A stretch of 64,000 bases of DNA from Selaginella moellendorffii (lineage: Eukaryota; Streptophyta; Lycopodiopsida; Selaginellales; Selaginellaceae): positions 3,786,446 through 3,850,445 of the forward strand of contig NW_003314267.1 of NCBI RefSeq assembly GCF_000143415.4. The letters are read 5' to 3'. Below the pieces are notes generated by a model that worked only from the letters and a program-made list of their open reading frames with translations, did not search any database and was not told where the DNA came from. This document shows, one piece after another, positions 11,040 through 22,946 of this stretch. Position 1 is the stretch's first letter. Each line of letters opens with the position of its first letter. Both the position numbers and the translations under genes were made by a program.

Positions 11040-11793
11040 TATTGCGAATGTGACTTCGGGTATCGAAAGTTATTTGTCGACCGGTCCTTATAGACACTCT
11101 TTCCTTACTGCCACGACGGCAGGAGGTCGGTATTATTGGTTCCCTTTATCAGCCCCTCTTGTTCAAGTGTTTGTTTACTGGGCTTAGCACCTGTACTTAG
11201 CCAGATGGACATAAGGTAGGAACTCCTATGTGTTTCTAGCTGAGCATACTTAGCCTGGCTCTTAGTTCTCTTTTGCTCTATCTTGCATTGGCTTGACAAA
11301 AACCCTCATGTATTGAGATTAGTCCCTCAATATCGCTGGATGATAGCTTACCGTGTTTGCCAAACACCCTCGCTATCATGCCCTTTGTATTAGTCTAGAT
11401 GCTATTTATGGAAAGTGTCTAGATTTGCTAATTTGGCATATCTACGGAATGTAAAGATCATCCTGAACACAATGGTGTTTGTCCCGTGTCCAAATTCGCA
11501 ATCTAGGGATATTCCATATTTAGTAAGTTTCGAGCTTGTCCCAGAGATTAACTCCTGATACTAAAGGAGGCTTGGAGTGAAAGCCCAAAGCATGTGTTCC
11601 TCAGGGGGGGGGGGGGGCGGGGGCTGTGGGGGGTTCCAAATGTATAGTAGGGATAGTGGGTAGGTTGGGCATAGCTGACCAACCTGAGGCATAGTCTAGC
11701 TCTCACTTGTGTGCTTGTCTTTGTTTTGTGTCCGGCTTGGGTCTAAGCCCGTAAATCACCATAGGATAAAAGGTAAAAACCACACGCACTACA
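11040..11793 (+). repeat. 3' LTR, copy A (754 bp)
   Basis: Starts TATTGCGAATG, where the usual TG is mutated to TA, right after a purine tract of G and A. It ends CACTACA. It matches the 5' LTR but with an internal deletion of about 387 bp, so the two LTRs of the element are unequal. The G/C-rich centre (11,608-11,632) varies in length between copies. Confidence 0.85.
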
Positions 11794-12739
11794 CAAGGCG
11801 AGGAAAGATAACATGGCCGAAAGATCACATATGTTAGTTATGGCCCAAAGTATTAACCACTTTACAAGAAGCAAAATGTTTTAAGTGTATAAGAGGCTTG
11901 TTCTTTGGCTTGGTTTGTGCTTTGTCCCTTGTCCTAGGTCAACTTTAGCGAACTTAAGTGTTTGATATCCCTTCTGTGATGTTCTAGAGATTTTTGGTGG
12001 AACCTTCATATAATAATTTTAAAAGGTTAAAAGTTTTAACTTGAGAATTTTAGAGAAAAATACCTATGATCACAATTAAAAATGTTGATTAGACTCTTGA
12101 AATCATTTGTAACTACTTGGAATTCTGGTATTAAAATTGAAATTGATAAAAAGTGAGGCAAAATAATTTTTTGGACATCAAATATAAAGAAACAAAAGAA
12201 AATATCACCATATTTTAATTGTAACACCCCAAGCTACCTGAGTCATATAAGACAAAATTTATGATCATGATGAAATTGATGTTTATGAATGATTCTATTT
12301 TAGATTCAAAAAAACATGTTTAAATGAAATTTATGTTCACCTGAAATTCTTGCTTGCCCATACTTTGGGTAGTATGTGTGAACTCCCACAAATGAGTTTT
12401 GGCCCTTATCTTTCACGTTTTCTTGTCTTCTTTGCCACACAAGTTTCAACATGGCAAAAGATAACAAAATTTAACAAGAGGCCTCACACTTTACATGTCA
12501 ATTTGGAGTGGCCAAGGCGAGACAAGATGTCGATACCACTCATTCCCTGCCTCTATGCTTGCCACCATCCCTTGTACGGAAGAACACAGAAACAATTACT
12601 TTGTACGGTGGTTCTGCCAAGACGTAAGAACGCTCTGGATCCTTCTCTACCTCAAAGAGAACTTGGTGCCTTTCTTCTCATTGAATGAATCTCAAGCGAT
12701 GGGTCACGGGACATAGACTATGTTCTTGGTTCGTATTGG
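11794..12739. other. Spacer between LTR element and PPR pseudogene, copy A
   Basis: No credible gene. The first half is AT-rich. At 12,220 there is TGTAACACCCCAAGCTACC, which resembles the TGTAACACCC start of many plant Ty3 LTRs, so a further LTR fragment is possible. A plus frame of 112 codons at 12,350-12,688 recurs in all three copies but has no recognisable domain, and I do not call it a gene. Compared with B and C, copy A lacks about 15 bp near 12,347. Confidence 0.45.
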
Positions 12740-14929
12740 TCTCGGGGAAAGAAAAGGATTGAGAAGAAGATATTTCGCAGCTCTAGCAGAAACTTCTCGA
12801 GATCTTGTCGAAGATTCGCAAGCCTCGTACGCTCGCTCGCTGCGCCATTGCCGAGCTCAAAGATCTCCTCCAAGGCAAGTCCGTCCACCGCCGGATCAAT
12901 CAGGCAGGCCTCCAGAGAAATTTCCAGCTGGGCAATCTCCTCCTCCAAATGTATGGAAATGCAGGGATTTAAGCAGCGCTCAAGAAGTCTTCGATTCCAT
13001 CCCAGAAAAACCACGCTCGCCTGGTCCCTATTCGTCACCGCATATGCCCAGAATGGGCATACCAGGTCTCTACGACTCTATGCAAAGCCACGGCCTTTTT
13101 CCAAGCGACTTTACCATCTCGGTGGCCCTCAGCTCCTGTTCCAGCCTCAAGAGCTTCGAGCGAGGAGCGAGGATCCATCGCTGGGCTGACGAGCACGGCT
13201 ATGGCTCCAACCTTCTCGTCCAGAACGCGCTCGTCAACTTCTACGCAAAGTGCTCCAAGATCCCAGAGGCAATGAAACTGTTTGGCGAGATGAGCGAGCG
13301 AACGAGTGTCACCTGGAACGCAGTCATTTCGGCTCACGCCCAGAACGATCGCTGGCACTCTCGATCTCTATCGCGAGATGCTGGCCGAGGCTGTCGAGCC
13401 GAGTAGCGTCACCTTTGCGGTGGCTCTTAGCGCTTGCTCCAGCTTGGGAGCTATGGAGGAAGGCTGGAGAATCCACGCTCGGTTCTCACTGTGTGGATTC
13501 CACCGTGCCACCATCGCCCAGAATGGGCTCGTAAGCATGTACGCCAAGTGTGGCTGCCTGGACGGAAGCTCGAGCTATCTTCAATGGAATCCTGGAGCAA
13601 ACTGTCGTCTCGTGGTCTGCCATGATCGGAGCTTATGCTCTCCATGGCCGCGGCCAGGAAGCTCTCCTTCTCTTTCATAGGATGAGAAAAGATGGAAGAG
13701 TGGAGCCGAATGCCATGACTTTCACTGGAGTTTTCAATGCCTGTGGCGTGGTCGAGGATCTGGAGCAAGGCAGAGAGATTCACGCTCTCGCCATGGCGAG
13801 TGGAGAGCTCAAATCATCCAGCCCCATCCTGGAGAACGCGCTGCTGAACATGTTCGTGAGGTGTGGCAGCCTGGAAGAAGCTCGCAAAGTCTTCGACGCG
13901 ATGGATCATCCGGACGCCTTCTCGTGGACGAACATGATCACCGCTTGCACAGAGAACTGCGAGCTTCTCGAGGCGTTGGGCTCTTCCACTGGATGAATTT
14001 GAAAGGGGTCCCTCCAACCAGTGTCACGCTCGCCAGCGTCCTCAATGCGTGTGCTTGTTCTGGAGCTCTCAAAGTTGGCAAGCAAATCCATGCCTGCCTT
14101 GATGCCAGCGGCTTTCTCCGCCATGCAAACCAGGAACTCTGTATCCTGGACTGCAATGATTGCCGCGCTTGCTCAGCACGGCCAGGGTGATGAAGCTCTC
14201 GAGCTCTTCAAGGAGATGAACTTGGAAGGCATGGTGGCCGACGCCACCACTTTCATCTGCGTTCTCCGCGCTTGCAGCCATGCCGGGCTCATCAAGGAGA
14301 GCCTCGAGTTCTTCCACAGCATGGTGGAGGACTACGCCATCGCTCCAACTGAGACGCACTACTGCTGAGCGCTGGACACGATTGGCCGTGCGGGGCGCCT
14401 CCAGGACGCCGAGGAGCTGATCCACAGCATGCCTTTTCACCCCGAGACAGTGACATGGAAGACGCTGCTCAACGCTTGTAGAATCCATAGCCAGGCCGAG
14501 CGAGCTACAAAGGTGGCGGAGCTCCTCGCGAAGCTCGCGCCCGAGGATAGCATGGCGTACACGCTGCTGGGAAACGTCTACGCCGCCACTGAGAGATATG
14601 GAGACCAAATGAGAGTGAGGAAGAGCATGACGGATTGGGGCCTCAAGAAAGTACCCAGGAAGAGCTTCATCGAGGTGAAGAACAAGGTCCATGAGTTTGT
14701 CGCTGGCGATCGAGCTCATCCCAGCCGAGACGAGATCTTGCTAGAGTTGGAGAAGCTCGGCGGAAGGATGAGAGAAGCCGGGTACGTTCCAAACACGAAG
14801 GACGTCCTTCATGCCGTGAATGAGGAGGAGAAAGAGCAGCTGATTGGATTGCACAGTGAGAAGCTGGCCATTGTGTTTGGGTTGATCGCCACACCACCTG
14901 GAACTCCTCTCTTGATCGTCAAGAACCTC
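12740..14929 (+). pseudogene. PPR (PLS-DYW) pseudogene, copy A, 3'-truncated
   Basis: Remains of an organellar RNA-editing type PPR gene. Blocks such as AELKDLLQGKSVHRRI, LVQNALVNFYAKC, VSWSAMIGAYALHGRG and ATTFICVLRACSHAGLIKES are typical P, L and S repeats, followed by E motifs and the start of a DYW domain (HSEKLAI). The repeats hop among all three plus frames at six or more points. A stretch between an IHA-type motif and VSWTAMIAAL is missing. Copy A alone has an extra stop (TGA, 14,366-14,368; CGA in B and C). The frame ends at IVKNL, where foreign DNA starts at 14,930, so the CxxCH and terminal DYW residues are lost. It would have acted in plastids or mitochondria. Confidence 0.88.
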
Positions 14930-17900
14930 TAAGTGTATTATCATACTTGTTTTGACAATAGTAAAGGTACTAAGAGTTAGACTTCTATATATTTTAAACA
15001 AAATATTATTAGATACTTTTTTTTGTAATTCGTCGAGCTATTTAAGCAATTTCGTTAAATCTATCATTTGCTAGCCTAGTTAGACACATAAGATATTTTA
15101 GTTTTTGCTTTTTTATACTTTTGTCTAGTCACACAGAGTTGGGATCAACCAATTACAAGTATAAGTCTATAAACAAAATGTATCTTCTGATACGTGTGGT
15201 GGATTGCTAGTAAACATTTTTATTTTGCTTACCCCAATTCCCTTGTTCAACTTCTATTAGAACTATGAAGGGTCATCAATTTTCAATCTTTCCACCTAGG
15301 TGTACAAGAGGACCTTTCCTTTCTACCCATGCCTAATGCGGTTAAGATTAATTTAGTGCATAGTTTCTTGTGCAAAATAATGAATTTTAGAGTAGCTTGC
15401 TTACTTCATAATGGGTCTTACCCTCTAGCTTATAGTTAATTTTGCCCTTACAACTATGGAATTAGAAAATGTAGCTTATTATTCTTAGCAAATTTTAGGC
15501 AAACCTTTTTTAAATAGATCAACATTAATTTGAATGAGGCATGGAGGTCATTCCGTGAAATTGTCATATGAAATCAACAAAAGGGTCAAATTGTCTAGCA
15601 CATGATAGCTTATTCTAGATTAATTTGTTTGTGGAATGATGTTAAGTAGTTTTTTAAATATGTGATAGCTAATTCATGGAGGACTTTACTTCAGATTTAG
15701 ACAAAAATTACTTTTCAAGGCATATTTTTCTCTAGCCTTTTCGTCAACGGGTGATAATAGTCAATACAAGTTTTTGTTCAAGTTTGTATGACAAATTTTT
15801 GAGCTTTATAATGTATTTCAAAATTTCTAGTTTTAGATAAAACCCTTTTTATCTATAAGCTTATTCTAATTCTTTAGATACAATAGTAATGTTTCCAAGA
15901 CTAACGCCTACACCTAGTAGTAAGCTCTATAGCTCTTTATTCTATATTTATGGTGTGAAGCCTCTCAACTACTTCATTTGGCAAAAACTCAATTAGCATA
16001 TGGGGTGATCTGTGCATTCTAAACGTAGGCAAAAATTAAACTATAACTCTTACTAAAGTAGTTATATAATTTTGTTTATGTGGAAAATATTCACTAAGTG
16101 GAAATTCTCTCTTGTAAGGAGGTATATATAATTGTTGATTACATCTCATAAGGGTGGTTAACACCTTGCAAATGGTGTTTCACACTTAGAATGGTGAGTA
16201 TTTCCCCTAGCAATTAAATGTCACTTAACTAATCTAAAGGACAGATTTTCCCACCTATTCACTTATATATTTACTTTTTGTTTATGCTTCACTTTAGGGG
16301 ATATAGGGTGTATTTCATGTAATTGCCCTTGATTCCTCCCTATGAGGTTGGATGTGATGTGAGTGCTCTCAAAATGTATAAGAGAGTGACACCTTTCACA
16401 CTGAGCAATATTTATAATTTGAGTAAGCTCTCTACGTATAAAAGATGAGCTTTGATTAATTTGCCTAGATGTACTAAGTGTAGAGCAATTCATGATAATT
16501 GCTTTTGAATTTTTGACTTGTGAGTCTTGTTTAAGCCTCATAGGCTTTTGCAATATATGTAGGAGACTTAAATTTGGGACAAGTCTACTCTTAAATCATG
16601 TCTAAGTAGTTTTCCAAGTTAAAGGACCTTGGTTGAGACAACACAATGTTTTAATGGTGACTTTACCTTTGTTAAAGCCTCGTAAAATTTTGGTGAATAA
16701 TTTTCCAATTTGTTCTTCACTAAGGCTGGCTCTAGCTCTCTTTAAACTAGAGTTGAAGATAAAAGTTATAGGTGCCCAATTTTCCTGCTTGTATATGCCT
16801 AAAACATTTGTGACATTCTGCTGAAAAATATATCCTTTAAAAACCCAAATGAGAATTTACTCAAAAGTAAAGAAATTTCGAGTAGTTAATTATGTTTTCC
16901 AAAGCAAATAAACTCCTTTCCTTCTTTTTTTAATTTTTATCAAGAAATTATTGGCTAAATAATTTGAACTTGAGTTTATTGGCAACGTATGCCGAACTAG
17001 ACAAAGGTAGTTTTTCAAAGGAAAACAAGGCTTAATGCAATAGTGCCGACCTAAGGTATGGTTTTTCAAGCTCTAATTTGTGCCAATTTCAAACTTGTCC
17101 CATACTCTGTGGCTTAGGTGACAAATCTTTCTTGCGTTGTTTGGGCACTAAACTATTGCAATCACAAAAAAACTCTTTTGTTCAGTGTTGTCTAGGTTTG
17201 CAATCACTAAAGAGATCTACTTATGATTCTTAGTGTTAGGCATGTTTAGAATTCACAAGCAATTTTCTTCCAGCTGTTTTTCAAATCAAAGAGTGACGGT
17301 TTATCCCAAAGTGGTCATCAAAAGTGAATAAAACGTTTTCTACTTATACTTGCTTTTTTGCTCTTATTTATAAAATATTGACAAACAAATAGAAACAAGA
17401 ACATAGAGAAGAGAAGAAAAAAAAAAGAATGAGAAGAGAATAAAAAAATGAATTTTGCTTTGAACCCCAAAGACGTGAGTAAGGATAAACATATATCACT
17501 CTCTCAACTCTACTTTGCACAAACAGTCATAAATAAAAGAAAAAATAGTTAATTCAATGTAAATGCATATAACAGTCAGTTAAGGTTATTTTCCAGCACG
17601 TCTAAGTACTAAAAATCATTTCAATCGACAAAAATGGGTCTATGATTCACCTATATATTACATAATTTTATAACTGTTTCTAATTGCTTCACGTTTATCT
17701 ATGACGAGTGTTGTATAAGTCAAATCTTTCTTTTTTGGATGCCTAAGCTTAAACATAACTCCATTTCATTTAAGCTTTTCTTCTTTTGCTTTATTTGGGA
17801 TGATACACAAAATAAAACATTTACCTCTTCATCACATACTATAGTCTTTTTTGAGACAACATGGAAAGAAATTTATTTACTTAAGGCTTAGTGGGGGAAT

Positions 17901-18031
17901 TGAGAACTCTTTTGAGACAACGTGGAAAGAAATTTATTTGCTTAAGGCCTAATAAGGGAATTGTTTTGAGAACTCATTACTTTTTTACATCTCATGAGCT
18001 TTTAAAGAACACAATGAAATACATATGGCAT
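14930..18031 (-). mobile_element. Interior of an antisense LTR-element remnant, copy A
   Basis: AT-rich DNA of about 3.1 kb that begins abruptly inside the PPR frame and ends at the antisense LTR. No long frame or known domain is seen on either strand; small frames such as 16,263-16,553 look accidental. By position it should be the 5' interior of a minus-strand LTR element whose 3' half and 3' LTR are missing. The expected primer-binding site near 18,020-18,031 is not recognisable. Confidence 0.5.
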
Positions 18032-19070
18032 TGTAGTATATATGGTTTTCACCTTTTACTCTATGGTGATTTATTATAAGATAATTATGAAGCAAAACAT
18101 AACCCTTGAACACATAGGCCAAAGATAGTGGAATGGAATCTAAGTTTAAAGACCTTAGGCCATTGAAAGAAGGGACAGAGTCAAACTCTTAAGCTATAGT
18201 CAAAGAGTGAAGAAACTAGAAAATAGAATAACCATAAGCATTCAACTTAAAGAGAAAAGGGATAGAAGTATGAAGAAACATTAGGATAATCCTATAGTCA
18301 ATGCCAAAACCAATATATAAAATAGAGATAAATAAAGTTATGCATCATTTCATCATATTAGTGGCCTAATGTACTTCACCAGCTAACATGGTATGGAGCT
18401 TAGGTTTATACCCAAGCCAGACATAGAACAAGAATAGACATACAAATAAAAAACTATACTATGCCTCAAGTTAGTTGGCCATACCCAACCTATCTATTGT
18501 CAAACCACCTTGCTCCCTCTTTATAACTTTGAACACACACTTTGGGCTTTCACTCTAGTCCCAAGAGTTAGTCTTTGGGACAATCACAAAAACTTATTAA
18601 ATATGGAATAATACTAGATTGCAAATTTGAAGATAGAAATACATTGTGTTTAGGACAATTTTTACATTTCATAAATATGTTTAACTAGTAAATCTAAACA
18701 CTTTTTATAAATAGCCAATAGGACCAAATAAAACCAACACATTAGTGAGAGTGTCTTAGCAAATATGGTAAGTTATCACTTAACAAGTATTGAGGGGCCA
18801 AGCTCAATATCACAGGGGTTCTTGTCAAACTAGTGCAAGATGGAGCAAAATAAAATTAACAAATTAGACCAAGTATGCTTAGGTAAATAGATACTTAGGA
18901 ATTTCTTTTTTATGTCCAGATGCTAAATCTAATTTATTAACACTTGAATAAGAGGGACTGATAAAAGAAATTAGCAATACTAACTTCATACCATTATGAC
19001 AGTAAAGAAAGAATATTCAAAAAAACGTGCTGATAAGTAGCTTTTGATACCTACAGTCATATTCATAACA
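18032..19070 (-). repeat. Antisense, diverged LTR, copy A
   Basis: The reverse complement aligns by eye along its length with the LTR at 4,597-5,736. It starts TGTTATGAATATGACTG at 19,070, keeps the block around CATGGTATGGA and GGCTTGGGT-type segments, and ends near TGTAGT at 18,032. Differences are mostly C-to-T or G-to-A, which suggests an older, methylated copy. It is clearly older than the plus-strand element in the same unit. Copy B retains only its last 170 or so bases. Confidence 0.72.
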
Positions 19071-19857
19071 TGCATGCACTCGTGTTATGCCAATTTTGAA
19101 CAACACACATAAATTAGATGAAAGATGAAATTTTCCAAATACAAGCTTTGCCTTTTATGTATTTAAGCATCATCATATTGTATAACAAATTATAACAAAG
19201 TTGTGAATGGGAATGGTGTCCACACCTTGACAAAGTGCTAATGTATAAAGTTGAATTTTATTTCCATCAAAGTTACCCTTCAGACAGATTATATAAACCT
19301 TATATATAGTGCCACCAAATGAAGGCCTTGATTGTCATCTAGCTTCCAGATCCAGCAGTGCTATAAATGTTTTTTCCACAACTTGCACCTAATTCTTGCT
19401 CACGGATCTATCCAAGTGATTAGTCCAATCTCCTGACACTCCCACAACTAGGCCATACACATGAATTTCTAGATTGCTAAAAGCCACTAAGAATGCATAT
19501 CACTTTGTGAGATTGAAGGAGATCCAAGCTTATTCCTTATTGTTCTGATTACAATAAATAAATTGGGTGGATTAATGTTGATACAATATTTTTTAATCAA
19601 TATAAGAAAGCATAATGTAAAACAAATAATTAAATTGATCAAACTTTTAAAAGATTATTCATAAAATCAACTACATTTTTTTCAAAAATTTAAACTAATT
19701 TCATTTCTGAAAGTAAATATGAACATCGTAAAACCAATTAATTTAAATATATTTTTATATAAAAAAATTGCTACACATATAAGTTTTTATTTTAAGGCTT
19801 TAGATGCTCCACCAGTTAGATCATGGAAGGGGATATATGAAAGGAGGAAGAAAAAAA
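19071..19857. other. AT-rich spacer before copy B, no gene
   Basis: No coding frame, RNA gene or element end is recognised. Because the window starts at the equivalent of 19,858, I cannot tell whether this spacer also lies left of copy A, and so whether the duplication boundary is here or further left. Confidence 0.5.
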
Positions 19858-20174
19858 TGTCACTTTTGCTATGTTATATATGTGAAAGATTCTAATTTAG
19901 TTGTTTGGATTTAAAGAATCTAAACACAGTTAGCTCAAAGGTTCAGGAAAAGTACAATATTTTTATACAATCATTTATTCTAGTCTTGAGTAATAATATA
20001 GTTCTCTCTCTTACAGTACACTCCATTGTTGTATGAATCAAATTAAATTATGTATTGCTACTATATGTAGCCATAAAACTAGAGTGAAATTTTTTATTTG
20101 ATTACTTCATAAGTATGCATTGAGACTTTTATCAGGATTTATATTATTGAGTAATTACTATTATCTTTGTATGT

Positions 20175-20279
20175 GCAGTGCTGTAGCAGCAGTCGTAGTT
20201 GCCTAGGATTGCCGCCTTGGGCATTCCAAGCTTGCTGATCTCTTGCACGATCTGGACGTTCTCGCCTTTGTCATGTGGT
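20175..20279 (-). pseudogene. Calcineurin-like phosphoesterase exon relic (copy B)
   Basis: Duplicate of the exon relic at 316-420, differing by a base or two, for example a synonymous change in the Asp codon after GNY. The metal-ligand histidine is also tyrosine here, so the loss came before the duplication. No start, stop or neighbouring exons are visible. Confidence 0.48.
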
Positions 20280-20580
20280 CATTGTCAAAGAATATATATT
20301 ATTAACAGATCGTGCTCATACACAAAATCATAAACAACTATTAACAATTCATCAGCGTGTTGCATGCAGAAAGCCAAAGTGATATTAAATCTGATTGTTT
20401 CAGAAAGAAGCCAAGTTATGTAACATATATTCAAAAGATCGTGCATAAAAAAATTACAAACAAGTATTAAAAATTCATCTCGTGAGTTGTATGCAAGAAA
20501 TTGTCAGAGTTCAGCTAGATATAAGATCAAAGGTTGGGGTTGCAAACAATCCACAACAATATCACTGGCAAGCAATCAAT

Positions 20581-20904
20581 ATGGGGTTGCTCAAGGCTAG
20601 TGTTTGTGCAATCTCATTCATTATTGTTATAATCGCATTGGCTACTGACGATGTGGGTGCAGTCACCAGCATCACTACATATGCTTTACCACGTTGTGAT
20701 GGAGCAGTTGATACATATTCCAGTTGTGGTCAGTGCCAGAGTTTAGCTGTAGCAATTGGAGGTTACAAGATTGACTATGATGGAAATCCCATTCGAATTT
20801 ATACAGCACCAGCTTGTACAGGGCAAGGTGCATTGATAACTCAAGACCAGGAAGCATGTGGTGTGGGCACCCTTCCCATTTTGAGCTTCTATATACGCTG
20901 CTGA
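20581..20904 (+). CDS. MiAMP1-like cysteine-rich secreted antimicrobial peptide (copy B)
   Basis: The protein is identical to the copy at 722-1045: signal-like N terminus, then six cysteines in the MiAMP1-like arrangement. The start at 20,581 is chosen over the upstream in-frame ATG at 20,482 because it puts the hydrophobic segment at the N terminus. Upstream and downstream DNA is also nearly identical to copy A, so both copies probably share expression signals. The frame is intact. With copy A it doubles the dose of this peptide; diverged relics of the same gene lie at 54.6 and 60.2 kb. Confidence 0.72.
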   Translation: MGLLKASVCAISFIIVIIALATDDVGAVTSITTYALPRCDGAVDTYSSCGQCQSLAVAIGGYKIDYDGNPIRIYTAPACTGQGALITQDQEACGVGTLPILSFYIRC

Positions 20905-21278
20905 CAATGGATGTGTGTGCTGATGTTTATTAAGTAAATAAGAGGCAAAACTTCAACCAATTTGAGTTACTTCATCATCGATGTAATGCATGTGTGATGC
21001 ACAAGCTGCTTGTTCAGAATTGGATGAAAGAATGGGACTTGGAAATGGCAACTTAATCACTCAGCCCCTGGTCCTGCACCGAAATCCTGGTAATGATATC
21101 ACTTCTTGCTAAGAGAAATGGAAAAAGCTAAAAGAAAAGGAAGATCTAAACAAAGCAAAAGTTAGATCTAAACCAAAATCCTAAAAGGAATGAATAGAAG
21201 AAAGGAAATGGGAAAAACTAAATCTAATTAAGATTGTCTTTGAGAAAGATCAAAATCAAAGCTTGCTTCCCTCTGTAG

Positions 21279-22499
21279 TTTCCATCGCACATTTGCATGG
21301 CGTTGTCCTCCTCAACTACAAGCTCCAATCTCAGCACCATCACCATGCCTTTCCTGCTTCCGGAAAGTCTTCGTGCTGCGTCAGCACCTCATTCACCGAG
21401 CCTGCACTGCGCGGCTCAGCTGTTCGACTGCTGGCGTTGATTCCCGCAAGAGTGGCAGCATCTCATCGAACGGTGTGCCAATCACAAACGCCGAGCCTTC
21501 GTAACTGTACTTCGACGCTGCAGTTGCCTTCATACTGCTCATTCCAGCATCCCTCGTCCGAGAGCTGACTCATCTTCGGCCAGTCGTCTTGATCAGCGAG
21601 CTTCAGCCTCCCAATGGCTCTTGTTTCCTCTTCCTAATCCTCCAGAGAACGTAGAAATAATTTTGTGGCCACCGTCCAGGCACGCAGAACTTCAACGAGA
21701 TGCAGCAGCGACAGAACTTCGGCAGAAGTTGCAATCCCCAACTCAGCAGTAGCTTCCTGTCACAGCGAAAGACAATTCAAGGAAAAACAGGTTGGCTGCT
21801 TCAATCTAAATTGACTTGTGAACATTCCAACCTGAAAGGACACACATAAGCAAGTTCGGAAAAAGCTTGTGAAAATGCTATATACCTGCAAGTGCGGACA
21901 GCTTTGCCATATATAAAAGCTTTCGCCAGGCAGAGCTTTGGCTCGAGGCTAGCGACCTGAAGATCCGGACCATCAGGACGAAAAACCGACGTCCGGTTTC
22001 ACTCTACAGATATAGCTTCAGTGACGAATACCGATCTCGCAGCACTTTCAGCCCGCTTACACACCAAAAGAGACGTCGTAAGCGGCTGCATTTCTTTCAT
22101 GCTGTTGAAGAGTCTGCTCCAGTCCTCGGCCAAAATAGCACCGGTGTAGAGATATCATCAGCTTTTGCTCAAAGCCCTGTCCTTGCATAAAGTTTGTGAC
22201 TTCAGTGTGACTTCAGTGACTCAATTATAGCTTGACTTTGTTCATCGATGCAGCTGAAAAGCTCTTCTATGCTGATACTGTGTGAAAAACACATCCACCT
22301 TTGTCCACTTTTGCTGGAAGCTTTATCCCCGACTAGATCCCTAAGGAGATTTTCTACCTGGATTGCGTCCTTCACAATCTGGTCCGAGTGTAAGACTTCA
22401 ACATCTGCTCAATGTCCATCTTAGTACGAATACATGCTGATTCCCATGAGCTGCTGAATTCCAACCAAAACATCTAAGAATCGATCCTCCTCTTTAGAA
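21279..22499 (-). pseudogene. NUP133 3'-part relic (copy B)
   Basis: Duplicate of the relic at 1,420-2,640 with the same internal deletions and retained intron DNA. The lesions came before the A/B duplication. It has no coding capacity for a nucleoporin. Confidence 0.8.
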
Positions 22500-22746
22500 A
22501 TCTTGGTGCGGATCTAGATTAAGTAATCGTTATAGGAATATGCTAAAAGGAGAATTACTTATACCATTTGTCGCTGCAAGACATCTACATCTCGCCCATA
22601 AAATCAAAACCATTATTAATGGAACAAAAAAATCATTATTACTTAGAGATTTGAGATTTCTTATGCTTCGGTGCTAATGATCACTATAGCCTTCTAGAAG
22701 TTCATCTTCCTTAGCACCAATCTTTTCGGCAGTGTCATTGTTATTT

Positions 22747-22946
22747 TTGGTTTGCTTATGGTAGTGAATATACCTAGAATATGCTTAGATATTCTAGGAT
22801 ATTCTACCATCTAGCGGTTGGTATTCATTTAGATTAATTTGGTATTTATAATTTATAAACATGTTTATAATTTATAAACTTTCCTAAACCCTTTCTAGTA
22901 TATTCTTTTTTATTCTATCATCGATTAATCTTGTGTTTATAAATTA
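22747..22946. mobile_element. MITE-like element, left part only (copy B)
   Basis: The left terminal repeat and about 200 bp of the element found whole at 2,888-3,166. The right part is gone; from about 22,947 the sequence continues in the middle of the 5' LTR. This is the left breakpoint of the 2.09-kb deletion. Confidence 0.6.

Larger units (their letters stand above)
4597..11793 (+). mobile_element. LTR retrotransposon with non-coding interior (LARD-like), copy A
   Basis: The element has a 5' LTR at 4,597-5,736, a primer-binding site at 5,739-5,750, a polypurine tract at about 11,026-11,039 and a 3' LTR at 11,040-11,793. The interior of about 5.3 kb has no recognisable gag, protease, RT, RNase H or integrase, and no frame above about 100 codons. 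It is rich in TTG/GAT words, as if from heavy C-to-T decay, or it never coded. This fits a large retrotransposon derivative mobilised in trans (inference). Flanks CAGGA and CAAGG are not a clean target-site duplication. Confidence 0.82.
1..19857. repeat. Duplication copy A (longest)
   Basis: This stretch is repeated almost base for base further right. The first 3.09 kb recur at +19,859, and 5.18 kb to about 18.19 kb recur at +17,773 to +17,789. Part of it (8,744-14,929) recurs a third time at about +27,251 to +27,277. The left limit is set only by the window edge, so the true unit may begin further left. Order inside: phosphoesterase exon relic, secreted-peptide gene, NUP133 relic, MITE, LTR element, PPR pseudogene, antisense LTR remnant. 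Differences between copies are scattered single bases and short indels, which points to a recent event or to recent gene conversion. Confidence 0.93.

Noticed and set aside
4592-11798. CAGGA / CAAGG as target-site duplication of the LTR element in copy A
   Set aside because: The two 5-bp flanks are similar but not identical, and the element has unequal LTRs; I do not claim a target-site duplication.
12350-12688. 112-codon frame upstream of each PPR copy
   Set aside because: Recurs only because the array is duplicated; no domain, no start or splice context, and an indel between copies lies just before its start.
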